Below, in pieces: positions 26,354-35,231 of a stretch of 64,000 nt of DNA; the first letter of the stretch is position 1, and each line of letters starts with the position of its first letter. The notes under the pieces are model-generated. The model saw only the letters and a list, made by a program, of their open reading frames with translations. It ran no database searches and was not told where the DNA came from. Made by a program: the position numbers and the translations under genes. Source of the DNA: ZC4RG25 sp023428365 (GTDB lineage Bacteria > Pseudomonadota > Alphaproteobacteria > Rhizobiales > Hyphomicrobiaceae); the NCBI GenBank assembly GCA_050283925.1, contig JBNOAI010000005.1, forward strand, positions 248,001-312,000. The letters run 5' to 3'.

Positions 26354-27237
26354 TCGATGTTCTGGACCTGCTCACGCATCTGCTCGATCAGCGCCTTGAG
26401 CTGAAGCCCCTGGCGGGTGATCTCGGTGTCGTTCGACTTCGAACACAGCGTGTTGGTCTCGCGGTTGAATTCCTGCGACAGGAAGTCGAGCCTACGCCCG
26501 ACGGGCTCATCGGTATCGAGCAACTCCCGCGCCGCCGCAAGATGCGCGCCGAGCCGCTGTAGCTCCTCTTCGACGTCGGCCCGCGTTGCCAGCATCACCG
26601 CCTCCTGATGCAGGCGCGCTTCATCGAGCGTCGAGGTGCTTTCCGTGATCCGAGCAACCTGCTCGCGAATCCGCTGCTGAATAGCCTCGGGACTGCGCGC
26701 CGGAGACTGGCTGACGACCTTTACCAGCCGTTCAATCTCAACCAGCCCATCGAGTAGGATCGTGCGGAGACGCTCTCCCTCCGCGGCACGCGCATCAGTC
26801 AAATTGCCAAGCGCCGTTTGCAGCGTCTTCAGCATGGCCTGCGCACGACGTTCAGCTTCTTCTTCGCTCTCGGAGGCTTCGACGATCTCCAACACGCCCT
26901 TGATGCCCAGAAGCGTATCGACTGTCGCGCCGCTTCCGCCAACGACCGCCCTGACCTGCTCGGCGATCGTGCGTACCTGCCTCAATAGGTCCTCGTTGAG
27001 GCGGATCTGGGAGACACCCTCCTCGCGCTTCACAGTCAGCGTTATGCCGACGTTCCCACGCGACAACCTCTTGGTGACGGCCTCGCGAACCCGTGGTTCA
27101 AGACCTTCCAGACCGGGCGGCAACTTAAGGCGCAAATCCAGACCACGGCCGTTGACGCTGCGCACTTCCCAGTGCCAGCGCACGTTGCCCTGCTCGCCAT
27201 CGGCGCGCGCAAACGCGGTCATGCTTCGAGGGGCCAT
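26350..27237 (-). CDS. yicC: YicC-family endoribonuclease
   Basis: YicC proteins are toroid-forming endoribonucleases; E. coli YicC helps to degrade the small RNA RyhB. The 295-residue protein starts MAPRSMTAFARADG, has the VNGRGLDLRLKLP segment and ends with the conserved EFNRETNTLCSKSND...GLQLKALIEQMREQVQNIE region typical of the family. ATG 27237 was chosen over a GTG nine codons upstream because it matches the family N terminus. It overlaps gmk by four bases. Confidence 0.92.
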   Translation of the reverse strand: MAPRSMTAFARADGEQGNVRWHWEVRSVNGRGLDLRLKLPPGLEGLEPRVREAVTKRLSRGNVGITLTVKREEGVSQIRLNEDLLRQVRTIAEQVRAVVGGSGATVDTLLGIKGVLEIVEASESEEEAERRAQAMLKTLQTALGNLTDARAAEGERLRTILLDGLVEIERLVKVVSQSPARSPEAIQQRIREQVARITESTSTLDEARLHQEAVMLATRADVEEELQRLGAHLAAARELLDTDEPVGRRLDFLSQEFNRETNTLCSKSNDTEITRQGLQLKALIEQMREQVQNIE

Positions 27238-27369
27238 CACAACATCCGTATTGCCGCGCACCACCCGTCGCTACGGACGAGATTGGCGATCCTGACTCTG
27301 CGGGGACAGTAGCGACTCCCACCCCTCGCAACAAGCCGAAGGGGAGCTTGGTAAATCTCAAGACAGCGC

Positions 27370-28731
27370 TTAGCGCTTGGGCTTGCGAACCGGCAAGGCA
27401 GGGGCTTGACCGTTGTCGGCAGCAGAAGCAGCCGATGGTTGTATCGGTTCCGACATCGGGGGCACCGTCGCCGTCACGGTCGGAGCAACCGGCGTCGCAG
27501 TAGCAGCCCCATTGGTCTCAGTCGCCTTGGCGTTCTCCTCGGCCTTTGCAGCTTCCGCAGCCTTCGCCGCCTCTGCCTGCTTAACCCGGATATCGCGCTC
27601 GATCTTGCGCCAGTTGGCGACCGCCGCGTTGTGCTCCTCGAGCGTCGGCGAAAACACGCTCGCCCCATTGCCGCCAGCAACAAAGTAAAGGTGGTTATTC
27701 TGCGATGGGTTAAGGACCGCCTCGATGGCCTCACGCCCTGGGTTACAGATCGGCGTCGGCGGCAATCCGCGCAACTGGTAGGTGTTGTGGCTGGTCTTCT
27801 GCTGGATCTCGCTGCGATAGATCGGCCGGCCCCAATCCACCTGTCCGCCGAACATGCCGTACAGAATCGTTGGATCGGATTGCATCGGCATACCGCGTCG
27901 CATGCGATTGACAAACACCGCGGCGATGTCGGGGTGCTTGTCGTTACGACCAGTTTCCCGCTGCACGATGGAGGCGAGGATGACCGCTTCCTCTATGCTC
28001 TGGAGCGGCAAATTTTCCTGACGTGCGGCCCAGGCGGCCTGCAGGAACTTGCTCTGGCCAGATTGCATCATCTCGAGAACGGCTTGCCGGGTCGCACCGC
28101 GCGGAACGTGGTAAGTGTCGGGAAGCAGCGATCCTTCGGGCGGGACGGCGCCAATGTCACCGGTCAGGGATTGTTCCGCCTTCAGCCGCTCGACGATCTG
28201 GTGGCTGGTCAGCCCCTCCGGAATGGTCATCCGGAACAACGAGACCTTACCTTCACCGATGATGTCCGCCACTTGCCGCATACTGACGTTCGGGCGCAGC
28301 TCATAGTCACCCGCCTTGAGTTGCAGCGGCTTTCCACCGAACCATGTCGAGAACTGCCGCACGATGTAGTGCGCAACGAACACGTGCTGGCTCGAAATGA
28401 CGCCTTCCTGCTCCAGCCGCTGGGCGATGTCGCGGGCGCCTTCGCCACGGCGGACGACGACCGTCCGCACCTCTTCGAGCGGGCCAGCCTTATCCATCTC
28501 GGACGACATCCACAGAACCGTCGTCGCGCTGATCGCAAGCGCGAGGAAGGCGAAGGTCATAAGACCATTCACGAATCTGAGGGTCGGACCCAACCTTTTC
28601 ACCTCACGCCGCGTTCGCGATCCCTTCGGCCTTGAAGGGGCACGCGTCGGTTCCAGTGCTTCCGCCGGGCTGCGTGGCATGACGCCCGGAGGCCGCGTGT
28701 AGTTATCGCCTCCCCGTGCCGTCTTCGCCAT
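27370..28731 (-). CDS. mltG: Endolytic peptidoglycan transglycosylase
   Basis: MltG cuts nascent glycan strands and sets their length. The 453-residue protein has a basic cytoplasmic N terminus, one membrane span (around FVNGLMTFAFLALAISATTVLW), a LysM-like segment and the YceG catalytic domain with the glutamate in ASIVQRETG and the AVFVNRMRRGMPMQSDPT motif. The C-terminal 80 residues are Ala/Glu/Pro-rich and probably disordered, beyond the usual family end. ATG 28731 was preferred to a TTG seven codons upstream. It lies between fabF and yicC. Confidence 0.93.
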   Translation of the reverse strand: MAKTARGGDNYTRPPGVMPRSPAEALEPTRAPSRPKGSRTRREVKRLGPTLRFVNGLMTFAFLALAISATTVLWMSSEMDKAGPLEEVRTVVVRRGEGARDIAQRLEQEGVISSQHVFVAHYIVRQFSTWFGGKPLQLKAGDYELRPNVSMRQVADIIGEGKVSLFRMTIPEGLTSHQIVERLKAEQSLTGDIGAVPPEGSLLPDTYHVPRGATRQAVLEMMQSGQSKFLQAAWAARQENLPLQSIEEAVILASIVQRETGRNDKHPDIAAVFVNRMRRGMPMQSDPTILYGMFGGQVDWGRPIYRSEIQQKTSHNTYQLRGLPPTPICNPGREAIEAVLNPSQNNHLYFVAGGNGASVFSPTLEEHNAAVANWRKIERDIRVKQAEAAKAAEAAKAEENAKATETNGAATATPVAPTVTATVPPMSEPIQPSAASAADNGQAPALPVRKPKR

Positions 28732-28914
28732 AACTCCACAGTCCCTTATCAATCGTGGTCATGGTGGAAGGCGTTCGGCCGCATCTCAACGACAGGGCAT
28801 AGACACCCAGAACACGCAGTCCACGAATTGGTTCGCAACGATGACCACGGATTGTGGCGAAAGGCAGCAATGTACGCCGCCTTACCGGATCAAAATCCCC
28901 AATACGCCAAGGTG

Positions 28915-28932
28915 TGAGGCCTTAGGGCCTCA
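28915..28932 (-). terminator. Possible terminator at the end of fabF
   Basis: A perfect 7-bp stem (TGAGGCC / GGCCTCA) with a four-base loop begins within the fabF stop codon. The minus-strand tail lacks a clear U run, so it may only weaken read-through to mltG. Confidence 0.4.
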
Positions 28933-30195
28933 GTTTTCCAGCCGTCGCAGGACCAGCGAGGCATTCGTGCCGCCGAATCCGAACGAATTCGACAGAACCG
29001 TGTCGACCTGCCGCTTCTTGGCCGTATGCGGAACGAGGTCGATCGCCGTCTCGACAGATGGATTGTCGAGGTTCAGCGTCGGCGGAACGATGTTATCGCG
29101 AATCGCCAAGGTGCTGAAAATCGCTTCAACGGCACCCGCTGCGCCGAGTAGATGGCCGATGGCGGACTTGGTCGACGACATCGCCAATTTGCCAGCGGAA
29201 TTACCGAAGATTCGCTCGACCGCGCCCAACTCGAGCTCGTCGCCCATCGGCGTGGAGGTGCCGTGGGCATTGACGTAGTCGATGTCGCTAGGGTCGATCC
29301 CGGCCCGCGCGATCGCCATCTTCATGCAACGATAAGCGCCGCCGCCATCCTCGGCCGGAGCCGTGATGTGATAGGCATCGCCCGACAGACCGTAGCCGAT
29401 CACCTCGGCGTAAATCCGGGCTCCGCGGGCACGCGCATGCTCCAGGTCTTCCAGCACCACAATACCGGCGCCCTCACCCATGACGAATCCGTCACGATCT
29501 TTGTCGTAGGGACGGGACGCGCGTGTCGGGTCATCGTTGAACCCAGTGGAAAGAGCCCGGCAGGCGGCAAAACCAGCCAGCGCGATGCGGCAGATCGGGC
29601 TTTCGGCGCCGCCAGCAACCATCACGTCGGCATCACCGAACGCGATCAATCGCGCGGCGTCACCGATCGCGTGTGACCCAGTCGAGCAGGCCGTCACCAC
29701 CGCGTGGTTCGGCCCCTTGAACTGATGCTTGATGGAAACGTGGCCGGAGGCGAGATTGATCAGCCGTCCAGGGATGAAGAACGGGCTGACGCGGCGTGGC
29801 CCCTTCTCCTTGAGCAGGATCGACGTCTCGGCGATGCCGTTCAGACCGCCGATTCCGGAACCGATGAGAACACCGGTCCGCTCCTGCTGTTCTTCCGTCT
29901 TCGCCTGATACCCGGAGTCGGCAATGGCCTGATCGGCCGCCGCGACGGCGTACAGGATGAAGTCGTCGACCTTGCGCTGCTCTTTCGGCTCCATCCAATC
30001 ATTGGGATTGAACGTGCCGTCCGAGCCATCGCCGCGCGGAATGAAACAGGCAATCTGACAGGTGATATCGGAGACTTCGAATTCCTGGACCCGACGCGCG
30101 CCGCTTTTGCCGGCAAGCAATCGTGACCACGAAGCATCAACGCCACTTGCCAGTGGCGTGACCAGTCCCAATCCAGTGATGACAACCCGTCTCAT
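28930..30195 (-). CDS. fabF: Beta-ketoacyl-ACP synthase II
   Basis: FabF condenses malonyl-ACP with growing acyl-ACP in fatty acid elongation. The 421-residue protein starts MRRVVITGLGLVTPLASG and has the Cys-His-His triad: cysteine in VTACSTGSHAIGD, histidine in NAHGTSTPMGD and histidine in KSAIGHLLGAAG, plus the C-terminal NSFGFGGTNASL loop. ATG 30195 has GAGGGG seven bases upstream; the longer frame to 30234 is not needed. It follows acpP by about 95 bases on the same strand. Confidence 0.96.
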   Translation of the reverse strand: MRRVVITGLGLVTPLASGVDASWSRLLAGKSGARRVQEFEVSDITCQIACFIPRGDGSDGTFNPNDWMEPKEQRKVDDFILYAVAAADQAIADSGYQAKTEEQQERTGVLIGSGIGGLNGIAETSILLKEKGPRRVSPFFIPGRLINLASGHVSIKHQFKGPNHAVVTACSTGSHAIGDAARLIAFGDADVMVAGGAESPICRIALAGFAACRALSTGFNDDPTRASRPYDKDRDGFVMGEGAGIVVLEDLEHARARGARIYAEVIGYGLSGDAYHITAPAEDGGGAYRCMKMAIARAGIDPSDIDYVNAHGTSTPMGDELELGAVERIFGNSAGKLAMSSTKSAIGHLLGAAGAVEAIFSTLAIRDNIVPPTLNLDNPSVETAIDLVPHTAKKRQVDTVLSNSFGFGGTNASLVLRRLEN

Positions 30196-30290
30196 GCTGT
30201 CCCCTCGAGGGCGGCGTTTCAATTGAAACGGCATCGGCCGGACGCTGTTCGACTTGCGTCTAGCTGCTACAGCGCGTCCGACGGTGCCAA

Positions 30291-30533
30291 TCAGGCCGCG
30301 TTGGCGTTCTTCTCAAGGAACTTCACGGCGTCCCCAACCGTCAGAATGTGCTCGGCGGCATCATCCGGAATTTCGCAGCCGAACTCTTCTTCGAACGCCA
30401 TCACGAGTTCGACCGTATCGAGGCTGTCTGCGCCGAGATCGTCGATGAAGGAGGCATTCTCCGTCACCTTCTCGGCTTCGACGCCCAGATGCTCGACCAC
30501 GATTTTCTTCACGCGCTCGGCAACATCGCTCAT
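30291..30533 (-). CDS. acpP: Acyl carrier protein
   Basis: The 80-residue acidic protein carries acyl chains on a phosphopantetheine group attached to Ser37 in the DSLD motif (LGADSLDTVELVMAFEE). The sequence is that of a standard housekeeping AcpP. The ATG has a GAGGGAAA site upstream. It lies between fabG and fabF in the conserved fab cluster, with 270 bases separating it from fabG, so it probably has its own promoter, as expected for a very abundant protein. Confidence 0.98.
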   Translation of the reverse strand: MSDVAERVKKIVVEHLGVEAEKVTENASFIDDLGADSLDTVELVMAFEEEFGCEIPDDAAEHILTVGDAVKFLEKNANAA

Positions 30534-30807
30534 CGTATTTCCCTCGTCTCTTCGTTTTTCACTTGGGTTTGTCTTTGTGGTCGCCTCGAATATTTCACTG
30601 TTGTCGAGGCGGAGTTTCCGAGCGGGCTACCAGAGTCCTGGTTCAAAAGAATCCAAAACACGTCGGCTTGGCAGGTTTTCCCCAGGTACTCCTCACGAAA
30701 GCAGGCGCTCGTAACACACTTCCCAGGACTTGGCCAGCATCCCCGAAACGCCTGTACACTGCATGGCGCAACGGGCAGCCAAGCCCCGTAGAATGGGGCC
30801 GTTCAGG

Positions 30808-31545
30808 CTATACCATGACCATACCGCCGTTCACATGCAGGGTCTGACCGGTCATGTAACGTGCTTCTTCGCTGGCGAGAAACAATGTCGCCGCGGCAAT
30901 ATCGTCCGGCACGCCGAATTTGGCCGCCGGGATGTGCTGGGCAATCGCCTCGACCTGCTTATCGTTAAGAGCGTCCGTCATGGCCGTCTTGATGAAGCCC
31001 GGGGCGATGCAGTTGGCGGTGATGCCACGGGAGGCGACCTCGCGCGCCAGGGATTTGGTCATGCCGATCATGCCCGCCTTGGCCGCGGCATAGTTGCCCT
31101 GCCCCGGGTTGCCGATGATACCAGAAATTGAGGTGATGTTGACGATCCGGCCCCATTGGCGGCGCATCATGTTGCGCACGGCGGCCCGACTCAGCATGAA
31201 CGCCGAGGTCAGGTCGACCGCAATCACCTGATCCCACTCTTCATCTTTCATACGCATGAACAGGTTGTCTTTGGTCATGCCGGCGTTGTTGACCAGAATG
31301 TCCAGCGTGCCGACCTTGGCCTCGGCCTCGCCGGCAAGCTTCTGCACCGCTGCGCGATCGCTGAGGTTGCAGGGTACGATGTGAACACGTTCTTTCAGGT
31401 CAGCCGCCAGGGTTTCCAGGCGATCCACCTTGGTCCCGGAAATCGCAACATTGGCGCCGGCTTGATGCAATACGCGCGCGACGGCCTCGCCGATCCCGCC
31501 GGTTGCCCCGGTCACGAGGGCACCCTTGCCCGCCAGGCTGAACAT
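30808..31545 (-). CDS. fabG: 3-oxoacyl-ACP reductase
   Basis: FabG reduces 3-oxoacyl-ACP with NADPH in each elongation round. The 245-residue SDR has the cofactor motif TGATGGIGEA, NNAGMTKDNLFMRM, the catalytic serine in ITSISGIIGNPGQ, and YAAAKAG with Tyr and Lys, ending ARYMTGQTLHVNGGMVM. A longer open frame reaches into fabD, but the ATG at 31545 has AAAGGA, part of the fabD end, as its ribosome site. fabD and fabG are separated by only five bases. Confidence 0.97.
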   Translation of the reverse strand: MFSLAGKGALVTGATGGIGEAVARVLHQAGANVAISGTKVDRLETLAADLKERVHIVPCNLSDRAAVQKLAGEAEAKVGTLDILVNNAGMTKDNLFMRMKDEEWDQVIAVDLTSAFMLSRAAVRNMMRRQWGRIVNITSISGIIGNPGQGNYAAAKAGMIGMTKSLAREVASRGITANCIAPGFIKTAMTDALNDKQVEAIAQHIPAAKFGVPDDIAAATLFLASEEARYMTGQTLHVNGGMVMV

Positions 31546-31550
31546 TATGA

Positions 31551-32498
31551 TTATCCTTTCAGTGCTGCCGCCGCCGCATCGACGTCCGCGACGGTGCCGA
31601 CCGGCGTTGCATTGGCATCCTTTAGAATGCGTTTGACGAGCCCGGCAAGTACTTTGCCCGACCCAATCTCGTAGAAGTCCGTAACACCCAATGCGCCCAT
31701 GCGCATCACGCATTCGCGCCAGCGCACGGTTCCCGTCACCTGCTCGACGAGGCGACGCTTGATCTCTTCCGGATCGGAAATCGGCTCGGCCACGACGTTG
31801 GCGATGACCGGAACCACCGGCGCCTTGACCTGGACCTTCGACAGCGCCTCGGCCATTGCATCCGCCGCAGGTTGCATCAGCGCACAATGAAATGGAGCGC
31901 TCACCGGCAACGGCAGCGCCCGGCGCACACCATGCTTCCGGCCGATCTCGCCCACCCGGTCGATGGCAGTCTTATGCCCCGACAGCACGACCTGAGTCGG
32001 CTCGTTATCATTGGCGATCTGGCAAACGTCACCCTGGGCCGCTTCCGCCGCGACTTTCTCCGCGACATCGAGCCCAACGCCCAGCAACGCGGCCATGGCG
32101 CCCTGCCCGACCGGAACCGCCTTCTGCATCGCCTTGCCGCGCGCCCGCAGCAATCGGGCGGCATCGCCCAGCGACAGCGCACCGGCAGCCGCCAGCGCCG
32201 AATACTCACCCAGCGAGTGACCGGCGACATAGCTGACCTTATCGGCAAGCTTGATGCCCTTTTCAGCCTCCAGCACGCGGACGACGGCCATCGAGACGGC
32301 CATCAGTGCCGGCTGGGCGTTTTCGGTCAGGGTCAGAGTTTCCTTCGGGCCGTCCCAGATGATCTTGGAAAGCGGCTCACCCAGCGCTGCGTCGACCTCT
32401 TCGAAGACTTCGCGCGCCGACTTGAAATTATCCGCCAGTTCCCGGCCCATGCCGACATCCTGGCTGCCCTGACCGGGAAAAACGAAAGCCACTGCCAT
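31551..32498 (-). CDS. fabD: Malonyl-CoA:ACP transacylase
   Basis: FabD moves malonyl from CoA to ACP. The 315-residue protein starts MAVAFVFPGQGSQDVGMG, has the nucleophile motif GHSLGEYSAL, the arginine in LLRARGKAMQKA, and the catalytic histidine in PVSAPFHCALM. Its stop lies in the ribosome site of fabG. It is the first gene of the fabD-fabG-acpP-fabF series. Confidence 0.97.
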   Translation of the reverse strand: MAVAFVFPGQGSQDVGMGRELADNFKSAREVFEEVDAALGEPLSKIIWDGPKETLTLTENAQPALMAVSMAVVRVLEAEKGIKLADKVSYVAGHSLGEYSALAAAGALSLGDAARLLRARGKAMQKAVPVGQGAMAALLGVGLDVAEKVAAEAAQGDVCQIANDNEPTQVVLSGHKTAIDRVGEIGRKHGVRRALPLPVSAPFHCALMQPAADAMAEALSKVQVKAPVVPVIANVVAEPISDPEEIKRRLVEQVTGTVRWRECVMRMGALGVTDFYEIGSGKVLAGLVKRILKDANATPVGTVADVDAAAAALKG

Positions 32499-32658
32499 TG
32501 CGCGTTGCCCCGTCCCTTTGAGTGGAGAATGCTGCTGCGAACCTCGCGCCGCCCGCGAATTTTCCGGGCTTAAGACATGGCCGCGCGACGGATGTCAAGC
32601 GATCATAGCCCCCGGGACCCGGCCGATTACCGTGAAAGACCCGCCGATGCCGCTTTGT

Positions 32659-33009
32659 TCAGGGGTGCGGATGCGGGAAGCCGTGCCGCTCCGATAGGAC
32701 GGTCAGGATGGCGTCTTTGTCAGCGACAAGAGCCCGTCCGCGATAGCTTCCGGTTTGATGCGGAGACGTTTCGCCCGGCGCCAGAACGAGAAGCAGCAGC
32801 GACTGATTCTCCTCCCCGGCGACCGCGATGACCTCGTCGCGAGGCCGGGGCCAAGCAACCCTGACGACGTCAAGACGCTGCGCCTTATCGGGGAACGAGG
32901 AGAGAACGCCTTCCAGCAGAGCGCAATGCCAACAATAGAAGCGTTGCCCGGGATATTGAGGGTCTGCAAAGTCCGGCCGCAGCAGATAAAGTGTGTCCCG
33001 CACGGTCAT
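32659..33009 (-). CDS. DUF3088-like small protein
   Basis: A 116-residue protein that resembles the DUF3088 family: MTVRDTLYLLRPDFADPQYPGQRFYC, then WHCALLEGVL and a later region with SLLLLVLAPGE. The CWHC motif in the thioredoxin-like position suggests a redox or metal role, but no function is known. It ends with a His/Pro-rich tail. It is transcribed leftward, divergent from rpsF, and is separated from fabD by 160 bases. Confidence 0.65.
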   Translation of the reverse strand: MTVRDTLYLLRPDFADPQYPGQRFYCWHCALLEGVLSSFPDKAQRLDVVRVAWPRPRDEVIAVAGEENQSLLLLVLAPGETSPHQTGSYRGRALVADKDAILTVLSERHGFPHPHP

Positions 33010-33289
33010 CCAGCCAATAGCCCGCTTGCCTGCGGCAACCCTACATCACCGCGAAATACTTGCAAGACAGCCGAATTTCCGTATAACCGCGCCTGCAAGC
33101 CATCATGGTTGGAGGCTGAACGGCGAACGCGTCTTCGGGCGCGGGAGCGGACCATAAGGTCCAATCCTGCCGGTGTCTCCGCTCTTTGAGGTCGTCTTGA
33201 TAAGGCCTTTCCAGCCGCCCAGCGGCGAGATCCGGCCTTTGAAGGGGCTCCGCGCCATGGTGGACAACACGAGAGGAAAGGCAGACTTC

Positions 33290-33850
33290 ATGCCGTTGTA
33301 CGAGCATGTCTTCCTGGCGCGCCAGGAGGTTTCGACCCAGCAGGTCGAAGCCATGATCAAGGAATATTCCGACGTCATCGTCGAAGGTGGCGGCACGGTC
33401 GGCAAGACCGAGTACTGGGGCCTGAAGGGCCTCGCCTACAAAATCAAGAAGAGCCGCAAGGCGCACTACGCGCTCATGAACATCGACGCCCCGTCGGCCG
33501 CCGTGGCCGAGATGGAGCGTCGCATGGGTCTGGCCACCGACGTTATCCGCTTCCTGACGCTGCGGGTCGAAGAGCACGAGGCCGAGCAGTCGGTCCAGAT
33601 GCGCAAGAGCGATGATCGCCGTGACGGCGAGCGCGGCGGCGGTGGCGGCTTCCGTGGTGGTGATCGTGGCGGTTTCCGCGGCGGTGACCGTGGTGGTTTC
33701 CGCGGTGGTGACCGCGAAGGCGGCGATCGTGGTGGATTCCGCGGTGGCGACCGTGGCGGTGATCGCGAAGGCGGCTCTACGTTCCGCGCGCGTCCCCCGG
33801 GTGGCGGCGGTTTCCGCGGCCCGCGTCGTGAATCCGGTTCGGAGGAATAA
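33290..33850 (+). CDS. rpsF: 30S ribosomal protein S6 with RGG-repeat tail
   Basis: S6 binds 16S rRNA with S18 in the platform. Residues 1-100 are a normal S6 domain (MPLYEHVFLARQEVS ... RFLTLRVEEHEAEQ). Residues 110-186 form an unusual tail with nine RGG tripeptides in an 8-residue pattern (GFRGGDRG) and an acidic end (ESGSEE). Alphaproteobacterial S6 often has a charged extension, but such regular RGG boxes are striking. ATG 33290 follows GAGAGGAAAGG; the open frame to 33173 is upstream leader. It leads an rpsF-rpsR-DUF2232-rplI operon. Confidence 0.97.
   Translation: MPLYEHVFLARQEVSTQQVEAMIKEYSDVIVEGGGTVGKTEYWGLKGLAYKIKKSRKAHYALMNIDAPSAAVAEMERRMGLATDVIRFLTLRVEEHEAEQSVQMRKSDDRRDGERGGGGGFRGGDRGGFRGGDRGGFRGGDREGGDRGGFRGGDRGGDREGGSTFRARPPGGGGFRGPRRESGSEE
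33632..33769 (+). repeat. Tandem coding repeat in rpsF (RGG boxes)
   Basis: Imperfect 24-base units encode GFRGGDRG-type octapeptides over residues 115-160 of S6. The units differ mainly at third codon positions, so selection has kept the peptide rather than the DNA sequence, although slippage may also change copy number. Confidence 0.85.
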
Positions 33851-33853
33851 GCC

Positions 33854-34102
33854 ATGGCAGACGTTTCAGGCGCCGGCGCTCGCCGGCCGTTCCATCGCCG
33901 TCGCAAGACCTGCCCGTTCTCGGGCTCGCAGGCTCCGAAGATCGACTACAAGGACGTGCGGCTGCTTGGCCGTTACGTGTCAGAGCGCGGCAAGATCGTG
34001 CCGAGCCGGATCACCGCCGTTTCCGCCAAGAAGCAGCGTGAGCTGGCCCGCGCTATCAAGCGTGCACGGTTCCTGGGCCTCCTGCCCTACGTCCTGAAGT
34101 AA
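33854..34102 (+). CDS. rpsR: 30S ribosomal protein S18
   Basis: The 82-residue protein is a standard S18 (RPFHRRRKTCPFSG, then YKDVRLLGRYVSERGKIVPSR, then RELARAIKRARFLGLLPY). It begins three bases after the rpsF stop, so the two partner proteins are made together. The CPF cysteine is single, i.e. the zinc-free form. Confidence 0.98.
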   Translation: MADVSGAGARRPFHRRRKTCPFSGSQAPKIDYKDVRLLGRYVSERGKIVPSRITAVSAKKQRELARAIKRARFLGLLPYVLK

Positions 34103-34222
34103 GTCAGGATTTGAAAGCCTGCTGTCGTCATTCCGGCGACGCAGACGAAACGCATGGTTGAGTTGGGGAGTGCTGATTGGCGCCCCATCTCTAACCGCCT
34201 CGAGCGCGGGACAGCTGACATC

Positions 34223-35194
34223 ATGCCCATTGCCCTACTCATCGGTATCGGAGCCGGCATTGTCTCGGCGCTCCTGTTCGCGTCCGCGTCGACGGGAACG
34301 CTGCTGGGTCTGCTGGTCCTCTTCTTCCTTACGCCTTTGCCGCTCGCTCTGGCCGGTCTCGGTTGGGGCTGGGCTTCGGCTGCCGTGGCCAGTGTCGTCG
34401 CGCCGGTGCTGATCTCCGCGCTGCTGGCTCCGCGTGCCGCGCTGATGCATCTGGTGACGCTCGGCATTCCGACGGTCACGCTGTCCTATCTCGCCCTGCT
34501 GAACCGTCCCTCGGACCAGGGCAATCCCAATGCGCCGGTCGAGTGGTATCCGGTCGGAAGAATCATCGCGGTTTCCTCAGTTTGGGCTGGTGGAATTGCG
34601 GCCCTCGCGCTGGTCACGACCGCATCTGACATCGACAGTCTGCGCGCGGCTCTGCGCGAAACCTTCGATCGCGTTTTTCAGGGGCAGGTCGACAACGCGC
34701 CTCCGGGATCTCCTGCGATCGGCGAGCCAGAGATCGCCGCCTTCACGGAGCTCATGGTCGTCAGCTTTGCTGGTGCCATTTCATCTCTGTGGATGGCGAT
34801 CGCCACGCTGAATATGTGGCTGGCGGGTCTTGTAACACGGGCCTCCAAACGACTGATCCGGCCGTGGCCTGACCTGTCAGAGACCCGGCTGCCGCGATCG
34901 ATGCCGATAGCCTTCGCGGTTGCCGTCGCGCTGACGTTCCTGCCCGGCTTTCTGGGTTTGATCGCCTCCGGCTTCGCCAGCGCCTTCATGTTTGCCTTCC
35001 TGCTGGTCGGACTGGCCGTCCTGCACAGCGTGACACGCGGGATGGGCGCACGCGTCATGATCCTCAGCGCGGTTTATGCCTCGCTGGTTTTCCTCAATCC
35101 GTTCAGCGGCATCGTCGTGGCGATGGTCGGCCTAGCCGAACCCATTTCGCCCTTGAGACGCAAACCGCCGTCGCAACCACCTTCATCAACCTGA
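34223..35194 (+). CDS. DUF2232 membrane protein
   Basis: A 323-residue protein with about eight hydrophobic segments, of the DUF2232 (YybS-like) family that alphaproteobacteria often carry between rpsR and rplI. Its role is unknown. The start at ATG 34223 (MPIALLIGIGAGIVSALL) gives a first membrane span at the N terminus; an earlier start at 34154 would add 23 residues without hydrophobic character. A soluble loop (about residues 140-175, including EPEIAAFTEL) lies in the middle. It is co-directional with the ribosomal genes. Confidence 0.82.
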   Translation: MPIALLIGIGAGIVSALLFASASTGTLLGLLVLFFLTPLPLALAGLGWGWASAAVASVVAPVLISALLAPRAALMHLVTLGIPTVTLSYLALLNRPSDQGNPNAPVEWYPVGRIIAVSSVWAGGIAALALVTTASDIDSLRAALRETFDRVFQGQVDNAPPGSPAIGEPEIAAFTELMVVSFAGAISSLWMAIATLNMWLAGLVTRASKRLIRPWPDLSETRLPRSMPIAFAVAVALTFLPGFLGLIASGFASAFMFAFLLVGLAVLHSVTRGMGARVMILSAVYASLVFLNPFSGIVVAMVGLAEPISPLRRKPPSQPPSST

Positions 35195-35231
35195 AATCGC
35201 AACAGCATTTCGATAAGACAGGAGTAGTCAC

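Noticed and set aside
30783..30799. Small GCCCC/GGGGC hairpin after fabG as terminator
   Set aside because: Only five base pairs and no U tract.
33010..33289. S6:S18-binding leader motif upstream of rpsF
   Set aside because: The leader is long enough, but I could not identify the conserved bulged CCG hairpin with confidence.
33632..33769. Repeat array resembling a CRISPR or non-coding tandem repeat
   Set aside because: The units have no spacers, are in frame within rpsF and vary mainly at third codon positions.
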